Assembly (NCBI GenBank): GCA_038496445.1
Contig: JALMLS010000123.1
Location: 21,165-85,164 of the forward strand
Origin: Trichosphaerium sp. ATCC 40318
Taxonomy: Eukaryota > Discosea > Flabellinia > Trichosidae
Length of the DNA stretch: 64,000 nucleotides
Direction of reading: 5' to 3'
Under the pieces are notes generated by a model that was not told the origin of the DNA, ran no database searches, and saw only the letters and a list, made by a program, of their open reading frames with translations. This document shows, one piece after another, positions 1 to 13,016 of the stretch. Every line of letters starts with the position of its first letter. Position 1 is the first letter of the stretch. Made by a program: the position numbers and the translations under genes.

Positions 1-426
1 CAGATCCAACGCCAACTGAAATACTGCCAAGGTACTCCAAAGTGGAAATACGCCACACCTACTATGTTTAGAGAAAATAAAAAGCAAAGCATTGTACTTT
101 GATGCAATTGTCACTTCCAGACGAATACAGATGGTCATTATAAACATACAGCGCTAAGACAGACCCATCGTGCGCATTTAGCGTTTTTTCCTCTCTACAC
201 CACTTCATATTCCACACTTTTATCGTACCATCCTCGGACGCGCTGAACAAGCGCTCTCCATGCATTTGCAAGCATAACACACTTTTTTCATGGCCAGAAA
301 GGCTCTGAGATGGCGCGTATACAGCAACTGACCACTGTCAGCCTTGTTTAATATTTTGACCGTGCCTTTTCGCTCCTGTACATCGTCTGCGTATACTTTT
401 ACGTGGAAACCGTATTCAGGGTTCAT
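1..426 (-). CDS. WD40-repeat protein, N-terminal part (runs off the left edge)
   Basis: This is the 5' part of a beta-propeller scaffold gene, and its 3' end lies outside the window. The ATG is at 426. Exon 1 runs to about 357. A 56-nt intron (GTCAAA...TCTCAG) leads to an exon with two WD units: SGHEKSVLCLQMHGERLFSA followed by GTIKVWN, then HDGSVLALYVYNDHLYSSGS followed by DNCIKVW. A second short intron (59-97, GTACAA...GTAG) precedes a last visible exon beginning VWRISTLEYLGS. The G-H...W-N/V-W spacing is that of WD40 blades. No catalytic or targeting domain is visible, so partner and pathway are unknown. It lies 171 bp downstream of the enolase stop codon on the same strand. It could equally be an F-box or kinase-linked WD protein; only the WD identity is secure. 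Confidence 0.75.
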
Positions 427-597
427 ACTAAAGCAATGTACACATTACACGTGGTCAGATGCACTATATGTGTGACGTCACTGACAGTCTTGTACGTTTA
501 AGTTATGAACAAGGAGTACAAAATACAATTCACAATTATGGAAAATGTAACAACAAAGGAAGTCAACGGATAAAAAGATAATTTTATTTTTTTGTAT

Positions 598-2640
<2,043 letters not shown>

Positions 2641-2706
2641 CTACCATATATAATACGCAACAAATAGTTATTTATGAGTTACATTAGCTACATGGTAAGT
2701 GGTTAT

Positions 2707-3119
2707 TTACTTTGCGGGTTTTGGGTGGTGTGGTGGAGGTGCGTCTCCGAGTGGGGTCTTGAGGGTGATAACTACGTCCTTGTGTACTGGCATCAACAAC
2801 ATTTGACCTTTGAAGTCAATCAAATCTCTTCTCTTTGCTGCCTTTAGGGAACCTACCTGAAGGAAATGGTTAGGCTGATTGTTTTGCTATTTTGACAAAA
2901 AAAAGAAAAAAGACTCCGTAGCGCACCAAGGATTCGAAAATCTGTTCGACCTCCTCATCGTAGAAGAATTTACCGAAAGTACAAGTCCATGTACCTGTCA
3001 ACAAGTCAGCCTGCTGTATTTCACCAGTTTTTAAGCGTACCGTCCGGTTGTTTGTCGCCCAAGCGCTCCAAGTGTACTTGTACAAGTTTTACTTCGTTAT
3101 CAACGTCGTAAAAGGACAT
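2707..3119 (-). CDS. Costars/ABRACL family protein
   Basis: This is a 98-residue protein of the Costars (ABRACL) family, small winged-helix proteins linked to actin dynamics and cell motility. Three exons (3041-3119, 2927-2994 and 2707-2856) add up to 297 nt. The core motif FGKFFYDEEVEQIFESLVGS and the following LKAAKRRDLIDFKGQMLL align with ABRACL's ...FEALVGTLKAAKRRKIV region, and a C-terminal V..I.L strand follows. The protein ends in a short proline/histidine tail (PPPHHPKPAK). The first intron is only 46 nt and opens GTACGC; reading through it meets a stop within a few codons. The gene lies upstream of enolase on the same strand, 243 bp apart. No neighbour suggests a shared pathway, but other cytoskeletal regulators occur in the window. 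Confidence 0.9.
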
Positions 3120-3450
3120 AACTTCGCAATGGTTAGTTACTGTTATTAATATCGTTGCGTAAGCGCGTGGTCATTGCGCTTGCTAATAAGCGGCATTTTC
3201 TGTGTGAAATGTATTGCTACAGATCGCCACACGATGCGAACAAATTTAGCGAATGCGCGCAATGACGCATAGGTCGCGAGCGAAAATGATAAAATCACAA
3301 AAATAGACGAGCGTCGTACCTGTTGTTGTTTACTAAGTTAAAAAAGTGATGGGGAAAATATTGAAATTTCGATGACTGTTTTTTTAACCTTTTATGCGCC
3401 GTTTAAAAAGTCAATAGCACATCCAAAAGGATAGAAACTGTTTTTAGGAC

Positions 3451-5247
3451 ATGTCATTTGTTACTAGAGGCATAATTACAATATTTTGCGCGTTTGTGGC
3501 CTCAACTTTGGCAAACGCTGACGCTGATACACCGTTGGTACACACAGCGCTCGAATTTGGCAAGGAGGTGTTTGGACACGCCAACCTATCAAACTATGTT
3601 TATTACACGTACAATACGACGCGTTGATGTTGTTTAACGAGACGTCATAGGTTAAACCACGCAAGCGAAAGGCCGTTTTGGATTATTTTACAACCCTGTG
3701 ATGGAAACCCTGATTTGATTGTCTCAAAACAAGATAAAACGCCTACGATTCATAAATACGAATACATGAGCATAAACGGTCACAGAAAAACCGACAAGGT
3801 AAATGTTGTTACAAGTTCGTTAACTAACGAGGTGCAGGTACAAATAGTACACTCTGAGGGTGTACTACACATTGGTATCTATGGTATGACGGCGTCAAAC
3901 TTTACCATAAAGGCGACCTATGATGGTAAGTGAATATTATGTCATGGACACGTGACTCATCAAAATGCAGGTGCAGCACCAAAGATGATACCAGGCAATA
4001 AAGGCTTGTTGAGAATGGCTACTATAACATCAAACAAAGCTGTGATCACTTGGAAGCCGTCACGTAATTATCCTTCGTTGTGACGCACTACTTACTCTAC
4101 GTAGGCTTCATTGGTAAAGTTATGAACTCTACAGAAGGTTTGATTTTTTTTCTTGCAATCAAGTTCCTGTATCTTATAGCGGTTAGTGGCGTATAAAGTA
4201 TACTACACTACAGATACAGAAGATAGTCTTACTTTCGGTTATAATCCGCGTAAAAAGACACTTGTGGATATGCCTTGTGGCATGAAATATTCAGGCGTTT
4301 TGGTAAAGATAATAAGTTTCAATTTATCTTATACTGTGAGTAGGCGCCAGGTGCATCCAAGATTTCCAAACAAGGAGGACAAATCACATACCAACATACG
4401 ATAAACAGGCTCAAACCTAATACAGTGTATTCTGTCAATGTATTGGCTATACAAAGTGATACAGAATTTGCTGCATACGAAGTAAAATCCTTCAAAACAA
4501 TAGGTACCAAAAGGGCTACAAAATATTTATCAACTAATAACACTTAGACTTTACTCCTTTGTCTGTTGGCCGTTGGTACAGAAATTCGTTGAAACCAGGT
4601 ATGTTGTTTGTGTAAATTGTGAAATAGGTAACGCGTGACGTGAAGGGATGTACAAGCATTACCGATTAGAGATTGGAAAGTTGTATACAAGTGATAGTAA
4701 AGACAACTATCATGTTCAAGCTCACTTAAAACTTAGAATTACATTGCATTCTACTTTAGGTAAATTCTTGTTCGTAACACTTTCTTTTTGACAAGTTCTA
4801 GGTGATGCTGATGTGTTGGTATCACGAGACGTTGGTCCACCTACAATCTATTCATCTGGTTAGTGTAGTAGTTGTTTAAGCTTTCTCTTAACACAAAGTA
4901 GATTATAGCTCTGAAGCTGTCACTATAGATGTAATAGACATAGATTATCCTCAGGGTATAAAAAAAACTTGTGACTTATACTAACAATAACTATCAGAGC
5001 ACACTGCCTACTATATCTCTGTGTATTCAAAAGATTCATCACAGTATGTACTCACGACATCAATTTCAGACGTACATGCAAGTATATCACGTGCGTACAA
5101 CAATGTTACTTGTCTTGTTTTCTTTTAATTACAAAAATAGAGACTCGACAAACAACCAAGAAAAAAACCGAGGAGAAGGAACTCCCTGAGTGGCTCAGTA
5201 CACTTTTACACGTTCTCTTTGAGATTTTGAAAGCTTTGTCTGATTAG
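3451..5247 (+). CDS. Secreted protein with NDNF-like / fibronectin-III-like beta domains
   Basis: The ATG at 3451 opens a signal peptide (MSFVTRGIITIFCAFVASTL then ANA). After a short first intron comes a beta-sandwich with YYT, RPFWIILQPCDGNPDLIVSK and GIYGMTASNFTIKATYDG. A segment resembling Fn3 follows: AVITWKPS, VAYKVYYTTDTEDS and INRLKPNTVYSVNVLAI. A second unit includes DNYHVQAHLKLRITLHST, GDADVLVSRDVGPPTIYSS and YYISVYSKDSSQYVLTTS. The C terminus is basic, then hydrophobic (ELPEWLSTLLHVLFEILKAL), and stops at 5245-5247. The order LTPC-like strand, VYAT-like strand, then WKPS Fn3 resembles animal NDNF; this is a pattern match by memory, not an alignment. About nine short introns are needed, and a 9-nt exon near 4100 is uncertain. 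It is likely extracellular or surface-associated; the function is unknown. Confidence 0.55.
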
Positions 5248-5951
5248 TATACATTTTAAAAAAAGCATGATACAAAAGTAAAAACAGGTTTTTAACTGCA
5301 CCTGCATCGACTGTGATATCTCAACGCATACTAACTATGTGATCAACGTGATTTAGAAAAAAAACAGTGTAACACGTGCTATTACAACAAAAGCTGTATT
5401 ATTACTTACTACACGTGAAAAAGTACAAAAATAACGTGGTGTGAAAACTAGGCAAGCTTTCGCCACGTAGGTGGGGTGCACTACACAACATAATTAGCCT
5501 ATACCTAGCTTTTTAGAGCAGATAGTTTTTTTGGGGTGCTAAGAACGAGAGATACAGTTTTTTAATACAAATCTAAAACTGAAGATTACTATGCCTCTAT
5601 CATGATCTTCATCTTCCAACTACTTTAAAGTGCACAGATATCTGTGGCTTTGAAAAAGATAGAGAAGTACCAAATAGCAATGTAACCAGTCATACACGCG
5701 AGCAAAATCCTAGTTTAATGCATCGGGGTATCTTCGGATAAACTCTAGTGATTGGTTTAGCACGGAAACTCCCGGAACACAAGTAATAAGTATTTGTTAA
5801 TGCACTAGAATACTATGTTACAGCTTCAAAGCACGCAAAAAGCGAAGAAAAGAAATCTCGTTTATCCTTTTGAGCAAAAGTTGTGCACACAACTTATGTG
5901 TCTCTAATTCAATTCTAACAAGCTGCATCCCTAGCAAGCACGTCGCAAATA
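5248..5951 (+). other. Intergenic stretch, nothing recognised
   Basis: These 704 bases lie between two genes on the plus strand. I see no open frame with splice support on either strand. The stretch holds several CACGTG-type palindromes (near 5352, 5411 and 5693 as related forms) and T/A-rich tracts. It probably contains the 3' UTR of the NDNF-like gene and the promoter of the gene starting at 5952. Confidence 0.5.
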
Positions 5952-6579
5952 ATGAAGCTTCTTATTCTCTCATTACTATTAACTGTACGTAAGATACAAC
6001 TGTAACATGAACAGTTATCTCACGTTTCTTCTAAAAATAGGTATGTTTGGCACAAACCTATCCTGCACGTAGGCGTAGCATGGACCCTGAAATTGATGAC
6101 TGTAAACCTCTAACGTATGATCTCAGGAGTATTCAAGGCAATTGGGCACTTTCTCTACAAGGTGCTTTTTTCGATGGTACGTGGTGACATTGAAGAAAAA
6201 AACACCTTGTGCTAAACAAATACAAGGTTCCAACCATTTCTTCTATGGTAACGGTATAATCTACTTTGATGGGTTGGGTGGATGTACAGGAAAGGACAAC
6301 GTCCTTGTGGCAAGTGCAGATGCCGCGATTACTGCTGAATTTATAGGATACACAACATGTTCGTATAGCGTCAATCCAGGTACTTTGACAGGTTTTTAGA
6401 CATCATGAACTTAACTTTCTTTTTTAGATGGCACAGCGATTTTGCAATTCACTAAAGCTGATGGTGGTAGTTTTAGTGACAACATCATCATTATTAACAA
6501 GAATTACATGACATCGTCCAGAAGAATGAGTTCCGACCCTGGAGATGCTTGGGTTGCAGAATTCAAACGCCGTGGATAA
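5952..6579 (+). CDS. Small secreted beta-rich protein, function unknown
   Basis: Four exons (5952-5984, 6041-6176, 6227-6379 and 6428-6579) add up to 474 nt, giving 157 residues. The N terminus MKLLILSLLLTVCLAQ is a clear signal peptide split by the first intron (5' site GTACGT). The mature part has short repetitive beta signatures: GNWALSLQGAFFDG, GNGIIYFDGLGGC and CSYSVNPDGTAILQF. The combination FDG.G followed by Y.VNPDGT.L.F is seen in bacterial small lipocalin-like secreted proteins, so a beta-barrel is plausible, but I cannot name a family. Its stop lies only 69 bp from the stop of the convergent NADPH oxidase gene. The likely location is extracellular or within the secretory pathway. 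Confidence 0.75.
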
Positions 6580-6618
6580 TTGCGTTTTTGGTTACAAAAC
6601 TGTACCATACACAATCTC

Positions 6619-6624
6619 AATAAA
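6619..6624 (+). terminator. AATAAA poly(A) signal of the secreted-protein gene
   Basis: An AATAAA lies 40 nt past the stop at 6577-6579 and 25 nt before the stop of the oppositely oriented NOX gene. A transcript cleaved 10-30 nt downstream would probably end inside the 3' end of the NOX coding region in antisense. Confidence 0.4.
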
Positions 6625-6648
6625 ATTGATATGTAGTGTTTTTCAGTT

Positions 6649-9240
6649 TTAAAAGTTTTCTTTATGATACACAAATTTTGCACCATTGGCTGAGTTGGTG
6701 TATTTACAACATTTGTTATATAGAGTTTTCGATAGTATAGGAGGTCCGCAAAAGAAACACCCTATTTTTGTGTTGTCATGAGATGCACCGATTCTCTTAA
6801 ACACCTAATAAAGTTTTAACAAAATACATCAAGTGTCCTCATCACGTGACGTGATGAGAACCGATACTTGTGATATTATTTTTCTAGGAAGAGGACGTAC
6901 TGCATCCCAATTTGGTCTGCCGTAAAGAGTACGTGCTTGAAGACCAGTCATAACATCAGGAGATTCTTAAAAAATATGTTTAGTCCGGTCGCCATATATA
7001 CTTTTTGTTTAAGTTGTTACCTTCATCTATTGCCTTCGCTTCTTTAACCATCAGACTCTTTACTTTATCAACTCTTAATTTAGCTGTTAGATGAATATGT
7101 AGCGATAACCAATTGCCAACATTAGCCTCCTCAAGATCTATTTTATTAAATAGTCAATGTCATTAAAAGAAATAAAGGATACCTGTTAGTAGCTGACCAA
7201 ACCATTCGAAACTTGTTGCGTCCCTCGCTATCCAATAAAAATACACTTTTTTGTGAGGTATCTGTTGGAAAAACAAGTTAAAAAAAGACGAAAAATGTAC
7301 TCAATAGGCTTAGTTTTTCCATTGCCAATTGATTATTTAAAGTCACAAAACTACTTTCTTACTCTGACAGAGTGACCTGTATTCAATGCTTGATCGATGG
7401 CGTGTTTTATACTTTGTAAAATCGATGCAAACGGTGTTACTTAACAAACAACAAATTAGCATTCATTTCACTACTTTTTTTGCATACCACCGATACCAGC
7501 ACCTAAAATAACAATGTAAGCAGTTATCTACTTTTCAAATTACGAAGTATATTTACCTATCAACATGACTGTATCATAGTTAAAAACTTCTTCGCTGGCA
7601 GCGCCATACGGTCCTAGGAATAGCAATAAACATCATTGTTTTTTTTTACTGAGGTGTACCATCTACCCTAAGTATCGCCTTTCCATTCGGTGCAGTGATG
7701 AGATTCCTTTGTATAACTCCATTTTCTACACCATCGGGGTTTAGAAGCTTTTGTAATTCCTTTGTCCAATCACCAGCAGCCTTAATTTCGAACGAATGAT
7801 TAATTAAAACGCAAACTCTCGCGTACAAAAAATTACCTTTATATGAACGCTTACATACTGCATCTCTGGCGCACTTGTAATTGTGAACGGATGATATTCA
7901 TGTCTTGCAATATAAGGGCAACTCAAAAACAAATACTAGAAAAGTTAACACTCCGTAAAGACAGCAACACCAACTACTTTAATTCGGTTTCGTTTTAAAT
8001 TACATGAAAAAGGTTGTACCTGGCCAACTTTGTAATTAAATTTCTCTTTTTGCAACCTCAACTCAAACACTTTTGAAGGATGCTGTCTTGCCTATTTTGT
8101 ATTTTTTTTCAGAAAAAATTTATCACGTGATCAATATCATTATTACCTCCACTATGATAGTACTCTGAGAACCTCTCAATATTCTTATGCCCCTCTCAAT
8201 AGCATACATTACAAGAGGCCCAATAGCATATTGCCAAAACTGTGGTGGCGCAAATAGCTTGGCAAATCCTAAGAACGTTTGAGCTCAAAAAATAAAACAA
8301 ACAAGAATAAGTCACGTACCATGGGCTATTCCCAAACCAAAAAATATAATAAAAAGATGGTGAGTGTACCAAAATACCTCAAATCCAGGCTTTCTGACAT
8401 GCTCATGAGCGGTGGTGTACATGAATACCATGACAATAACCAACACAACACCTTTTTCGATATTATTTTAAAGTGCGAAGAGTATTACTTGCCTGTTGCT
8501 CCAGGCAACGTTAAAAATAGCAGATACCAATCGCTTGGCACTGATTCAAATCCCAAGTGAGCAAGATTCGCTTCAGTCGTCTGAGAAACAACACGAAAAT
8601 TATAGTAATGAGCTCCTCTGCAGCTTTAGTTAATAACACCACAGATATATTTCTTAGTACACGTGAAGTGCTGTCATCCACGCAATTGTCCAAGCTACGA
8701 ATATTTAGCGATTGAACTAGAATAAAATGACCAAGATACGTATAAAACGCACCAATATAGCGGTGAAATATGATATTCTAAGCGAAGTGTCAAAAGGTAT
8801 TCAATCCCAAAATTTTGAGTTACAAAAAAAACGGAAAGAAACCTACCTTGTCTAGAGGAACCCACATACTTATCCAGCGTACTGATCGAAGCCACGTGAT
8901 AAAATTACGGCACACAGTTATAAGTACAAGTGCTATATTCAGTTTTATTACTGCTGCAGAAGCACGTGCAAGTATAAGACCCCATCCAAGTAACTCTACA
9001 CTTTTTCTTGTTCCGTTTGTTGGTGCAAAGTTTTTTTTTGCGTTTAGTAGATCTACAGGCACTTAGTGGATCACTGTTGTCACCTGGGATTACCAAATAT
9101 TGTTTTAACGAATAACACGAAGTTTGCAGCAAACCAAAGAATCATCCAAGCTAGTTTGACACCATCATTAACACAGTACTTTTTAACCTAATAACAGTGA
9201 ATTCCATCGAATTTGTACGCCGTTTAGCACCTTCCGCCAT
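6649..9240 (-). CDS. Superoxide-generating NADPH oxidase (NOX family)
   Basis: This is a membrane flavocytochrome that moves electrons from NADPH through FAD and two haems to oxygen. The ATG is at 9240 and the stop at 6649-6651, with roughly a dozen exons. N-terminal helices include KLAWMILWFAANFVLFVKTI and LILARASAAVIKLNIALVLI followed by TVCRN. Haem-region motifs are NIIFHRYI, AWTIAWMTALH and FWYTHHLFIIFF. The FAD/NADPH half shows HPFTITSAPE, the glycine-rich DTVMLIGAGIGVTPFASILQ, RTLYGRPNWDA, CFFCGPPILSKTL and the terminal KENF, which is the classical NOX ending. The last intron (5' site GTACGT, near 6930) carries ATCACGTGACGTGAT. No EF-hand is seen at the N terminus, so it resembles the NOX1-4/Dictyostelium Nox type rather than NOX5. 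The promoter is shared divergently with Rab GDI. Confidence 0.93.
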
Positions 9241-9644
9241 ACTTTACGCCTTTTTGAGTTCTTAGTTTCTTGTTTTACGTCGTTGTCTACAAGGCGCTCG
9301 TATTCGTGTGTGTTGCTTGCGCTAGGAAACTAAGCATTTGTAAGAGCTCAAGAGGCATTAGTAAGCGGTTACAGAAGGATCCATCACTTTGTAATCCTAC
9401 TAAGCTCCTCACGCGTTGTGGTTACCACTTTTAACAGACTCAAAAATGACTAACATGGCAAGTAATTCACTAAACGGTGAGTGACACTTATTAACGCTCA
9501 ACTGTTCGCTGCTGAGCCCAGTCAGCGCGTAGTCTATCATAACAGTGCACACGATTGTTTAATAACAGTTTGAAAAGCAGTAGAGGGCACGATTTTAGAA
9601 CAGTCTTTTTTGGTCAGAACTGCCAATCATCTGATTTAACAACC
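9241..9644. promoter_or_regulatory. Divergent promoter region between NOX and Rab GDI
   Basis: These 404 bp separate two start codons facing away from each other. A short upstream open frame (ATG at 9446, stop at 9484, 12 codons) precedes the GDI start on the plus strand and contains a GTGAGT that could be a 5' UTR splice donor. No TATA box is obvious. Confidence 0.4.
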
Positions 9645-11861
9645 ATGAACGAGGAATACGACGTAATAGTACTTGGTACAGGATTAACTGAGTGCGTTCT
9701 CAGCGGTACGTAATTTTAATCTAGTCTTGTGGCAGGCCGTTAATCGTTATTGGCCATTTAATTGTACAGTGGTTCCAATGCTTACATTTTACATAGGTCT
9801 ACTATCCGTTGACGGCAAAAAAGTGTTTCACTTGGATCGCAATGACTACTACGGCACGCACGTTAGCTTGCCCTCTTTGCTTACAACGAATAGGAGCTGA
9901 GTGCGCTTCGCTCGATTTAACTCAATGCTTCAAACGTTTTTCAGGTACTTACTACCTCGGCCACAGGCTACGCTTCAATTTCTTCGCATTGTATGTTGTT
10001 AACAGCCAAAATTAAAATAGATGGCAAAGAACCACCAGAGAGCTACGGTCCGCCAAGAAAATACCTCATTGACCTTGTACCAAAGTTCTTGATGGCTGAA
10101 GGTACGAAAGCACTTTTTTTATCAACTTTGATCGTTTTCTCCATTACACCGTTTGCGCTGTTAATGTATTTATAAAGGAACACTCGTAAAGATTCTTGTG
10201 CACACAGACGTTACAAAATATCTCGAGTTCCAAAGCGTTGAAGGAAGTTACGTTTCAAAAGCAAGCAAGAAGGATAAAGCCCTAAAAATCCATAAAGTAC
10301 GTCCACTAAATGCCTCCTGATCTTGCTTCTCATGATCACGCTTTTAACCGTATTGTAATAACCCTTTCTAATGGCTATTTTAGGTACCTGCAACAGCAGG
10401 AGAGGCTACAAAATCTAAACTTATGGGCATGATTGAAAAAAAACGCTTCGCTGATTTTCTTAACTTTGCTGATTCTTTCGACCCTGAGAATCCTGAAAAG
10501 TCTAAAGGTACTTTAGTTACTTCCCGTACATCACCCTTTATTAATATTTTATTAAGGTATCAAGAAGGATACATTGACTAAGGACATGCTTAAAAAATAC
10601 AAATTTGATTCAAACACCATTGATTTCCTTGGACACGCACTTGCGCTGTACCGTGATGAGACGTAAGTGGTGTATTTTTTCTGACTGCAAAAAATTGGTT
10701 AACCTGTCATTTGGGCCAATAATGTGACGTTATGCTTACATCTTTTTAACTAGATGGATGGAGCTCCCTGCCACTGAGACTTTGGCACGTGTAAAGTTAT
10801 ATGGTGACTCTCTAGCTGCATACGGAAAATCTCCATACTTGTACCCATTGTACGGATTGGGTGACTTACCTCAAGCGTTTGCAAGGTACCAATTCTAAAC
10901 TTGGTTTGGTCTAAAAAAATTTCTTTATTTTTTAACACATTGTCTAGACTTTCTTCTGTTCATGGAGGTTTGTACTACTTGCCAAAGAAAGTTGACAAAC
11001 TTGTCTATGATGACAAGGGACGCGTTTGTGGTATAAGTTCCGATGGAGAGGTAAAACAATACAGAGATTTTTTTAATAGTTGGCTAAAATGATATTTAGA
11101 TTGCCAAGTGCAAAGCAGTTATTGGACATCCTTCATACTTTCCTGATAAAGTTAAAAAAGTAGGACAAGTTGTTAGATGTATATGTATACTCGATGGACC
11201 TGTACCTAACACCAAAGACGCCAATGGATGCCAAATTATTATCCCACAATCCCAAGTAGGACGTAAAAATGGTAAGAGGTCTGATTTTCTTACACAGAGC
11301 TAATCTATTGTCATAGATATCTATATATCATGCGTATGCTCCACTCACGGTGTTTGCCCTAAAGGAAAATGGATCGCAATCGTTGGTACGTTAGACCTTG
11401 GTCATGACGCGTTTTTTTGTCGACATTTGAGACTCTATCGCCTTACTATTGCTCTCTATTTTAGCAACTACTGTTGAGACTTCTGAACCAAATGCTGAAC
11501 TAGAACATGGTATTAACTTCCTTGGAAGCAATGTATTAGAGAAATTCTATTACACATCCGATCTATTCGAGGTAAACTTAGTTTTATTTTTATTAGGCTT
11601 ATTTATTTAAATGTACTAATCCTTTTTTTTTCAGCCAACCAACGACCCTTCAAAGGATGGTGTATTTATCACCAATTCTATTGATGCTACTACTCATTTT
11701 GAGACAATCTCTAAGGACGTTCTACGCGTGTACAAGGCCTACGCCGGAAAGGTACTAAGCAGCATCAAAAAAAAAATAGAAAATTTTTTTGCTATGGGTT
11801 GATAACAGGCTTATTTCTTGCTTAGGAACTCGTATTGAAACCAAAGAAACAAGAGAGTTAA
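9645..11861 (+). CDS. Rab GDP dissociation inhibitor (GDI)
   Basis: GDI extracts GDP-bound prenylated Rab GTPases from membranes and recycles them. The start [20 protein letters not shown] at 9645 is the standard GDI N terminus (FAD-fold GxGxxxC). Then come [43 protein letters not shown], the Rab-binding [27 protein letters not shown]-like [32 protein letters not shown] and GGLYYLPK. The C terminus ends [12 protein letters not shown]. Domain order and length, at about 440 residues, are normal. One intron (9854-9893) is GC-AG and interrupts the codon after DYY. The gene is divergent from NOX and convergent with the SRPBCC gene. Identification is secure; exact exon ends were not all summed. Confidence 0.95.
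9854..9893 (+). other. GC-AG intron in Rab GDI (40 nt)
   Basis: The exon ends GACTACTACG, the intron opens GCACGCACG and closes GAATAG. Joining gives [16 protein letters not shown], matching GDI. The only nearby GT alternative (after GGCACGCAC) leads to a stop, so GC is forced. Confidence 0.85.
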
Positions 11862-12169
11862 GATTATTATTTAATAATTACATACACTACCCATCCCTTC
11901 CGGTTGTATAACTTGCTCTTTATGTGTTGTGATTAAATGAAATTGTGCTTGCCCCTTTCAACATCTCTTTTTTTGTAGTTTGTTTTTTCTAATCTCTGTT
12001 TGCACGTGCTTCTTCTTCTGCTTCTTCTATCAATCTATGTTCATTGTATTGTCTATGTACCACTCTATTTGTGTACCTAATATAACCCAATTATCAGAAA
12101 CAAAGACAGTAAACAAACTCTTTCAAATCACGTTTTTTCCTAAATTATTCTTCAAAAAAACATGTTGCC
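11862..12169. other. Convergent intergenic region
   Basis: These 308 bp separate the GDI stop and the SRPBCC stop, which face each other. The stretch is T-rich with a CT-rich tract near 11990-12060. It has one CACGTG near 12004. I see no gene here; it should hold both 3' UTRs. Confidence 0.5.
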
Positions 12170-12807
12170 CTACCAATGTCTGTATTTAAATTGAACCCAC
12201 AAAGCTAGTGGATTGAATAATATACGACCAAGTAATCCTGAAAGACCAGGCTTATATTGGTACTCAATAGAATCCCTGTCGATAAAACAATGAGCTCACT
12301 TTTCGAACAAACTCACAACAAAGAAACTTACAGTAAAATAGCTCCACCTGTAACTCTGTCGCGTTGCCAATGGTGAGAATGCTCCCAAAACAAGAGTGGC
12401 CCTAACGAAAATATGTCACGGAAATGTCATTTTGAATTTTGGGAAAAACCTTCTTGTAGTGTATCTGTGAAGCCACTTGAGCTACAATTTGAGTAACGAC
12501 CAGTCCACGTTAATCCCCATGTAGTGAAGCTAACTTTGTTGCCGTTTTTTACCGGGTCTGCCTGACATTTGGTAAATTCGTATTAACAATGGCGTATGTA
12601 TCAGCATAGCGTATATTAATCGTTTGGCGCTGTTTCTACGCGTACAATATTGAATTTAAAGTTCCATGTGATAAAAAACGGTAACATGTCCTGTAGAGCT
12701 AGAGGAGTGCTATGAAACCTTGCCACATACTCTACAGGAGCACTTAAGCTAGATTGGTGGCGAAAGTAATGTATATGTCGTTGTTCATCGATTTTCGAAC
12801 TTGACAT
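12170..12807 (-). CDS. SRPBCC (START-like/Bet v 1-fold) ligand-binding family protein
   Basis: The ATG at 12807 and stop at 12170-12172 enclose about four exons. The N-terminal strand region HYFRHQSSLSAPVEYVARFH and LALQDMLPFF fit the first strand and helix of SRPBCC proteins. After a GTACGC intron come TTWGLTWTGRYSN and FTDTLQE; then GPLLFWEHSHHWQRDRVTGG and DSIEYQYKPGLSGLLGRILF. The pairing 'FTD.Q..GPF..W.H.H.F' with 'D.VEY..P.G.LG' is the hallmark of bacterial-type SRPBCC/cyclase-like proteins. It is presumably cytosolic and binds a small hydrophobic ligand, but the ligand and pathway are not visible. It may derive from a bacterial gene, though its introns match those of the neighbouring genes. 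Confidence 0.65.
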
Positions 12808-13016
12808 CGCGTTGTGACGCGCCCCGGCGAGTTTAAACTCAGTCTAAAATTTTGACTGCACAAGAAGAGTACTTGACACTCAAATATCGTACTACACAAT
12901 CGAAACAAGGTACGTGATACAGAAATTACAATCAGTTTCGCTATTGTCAAAAGGTCATTGCAAGAAATTGTAATGGTTTTTTCTATGCTTTTTTTTATTT
13001 TACAATTGATGCCTGT

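Noticed and set aside
2995-3040. Shorter 30-nt intron ending at ACAGCAG in the Costars gene
   Set aside because: That join puts TGA in frame; the 46-nt version ending TTGACAG restores the Costars pattern.
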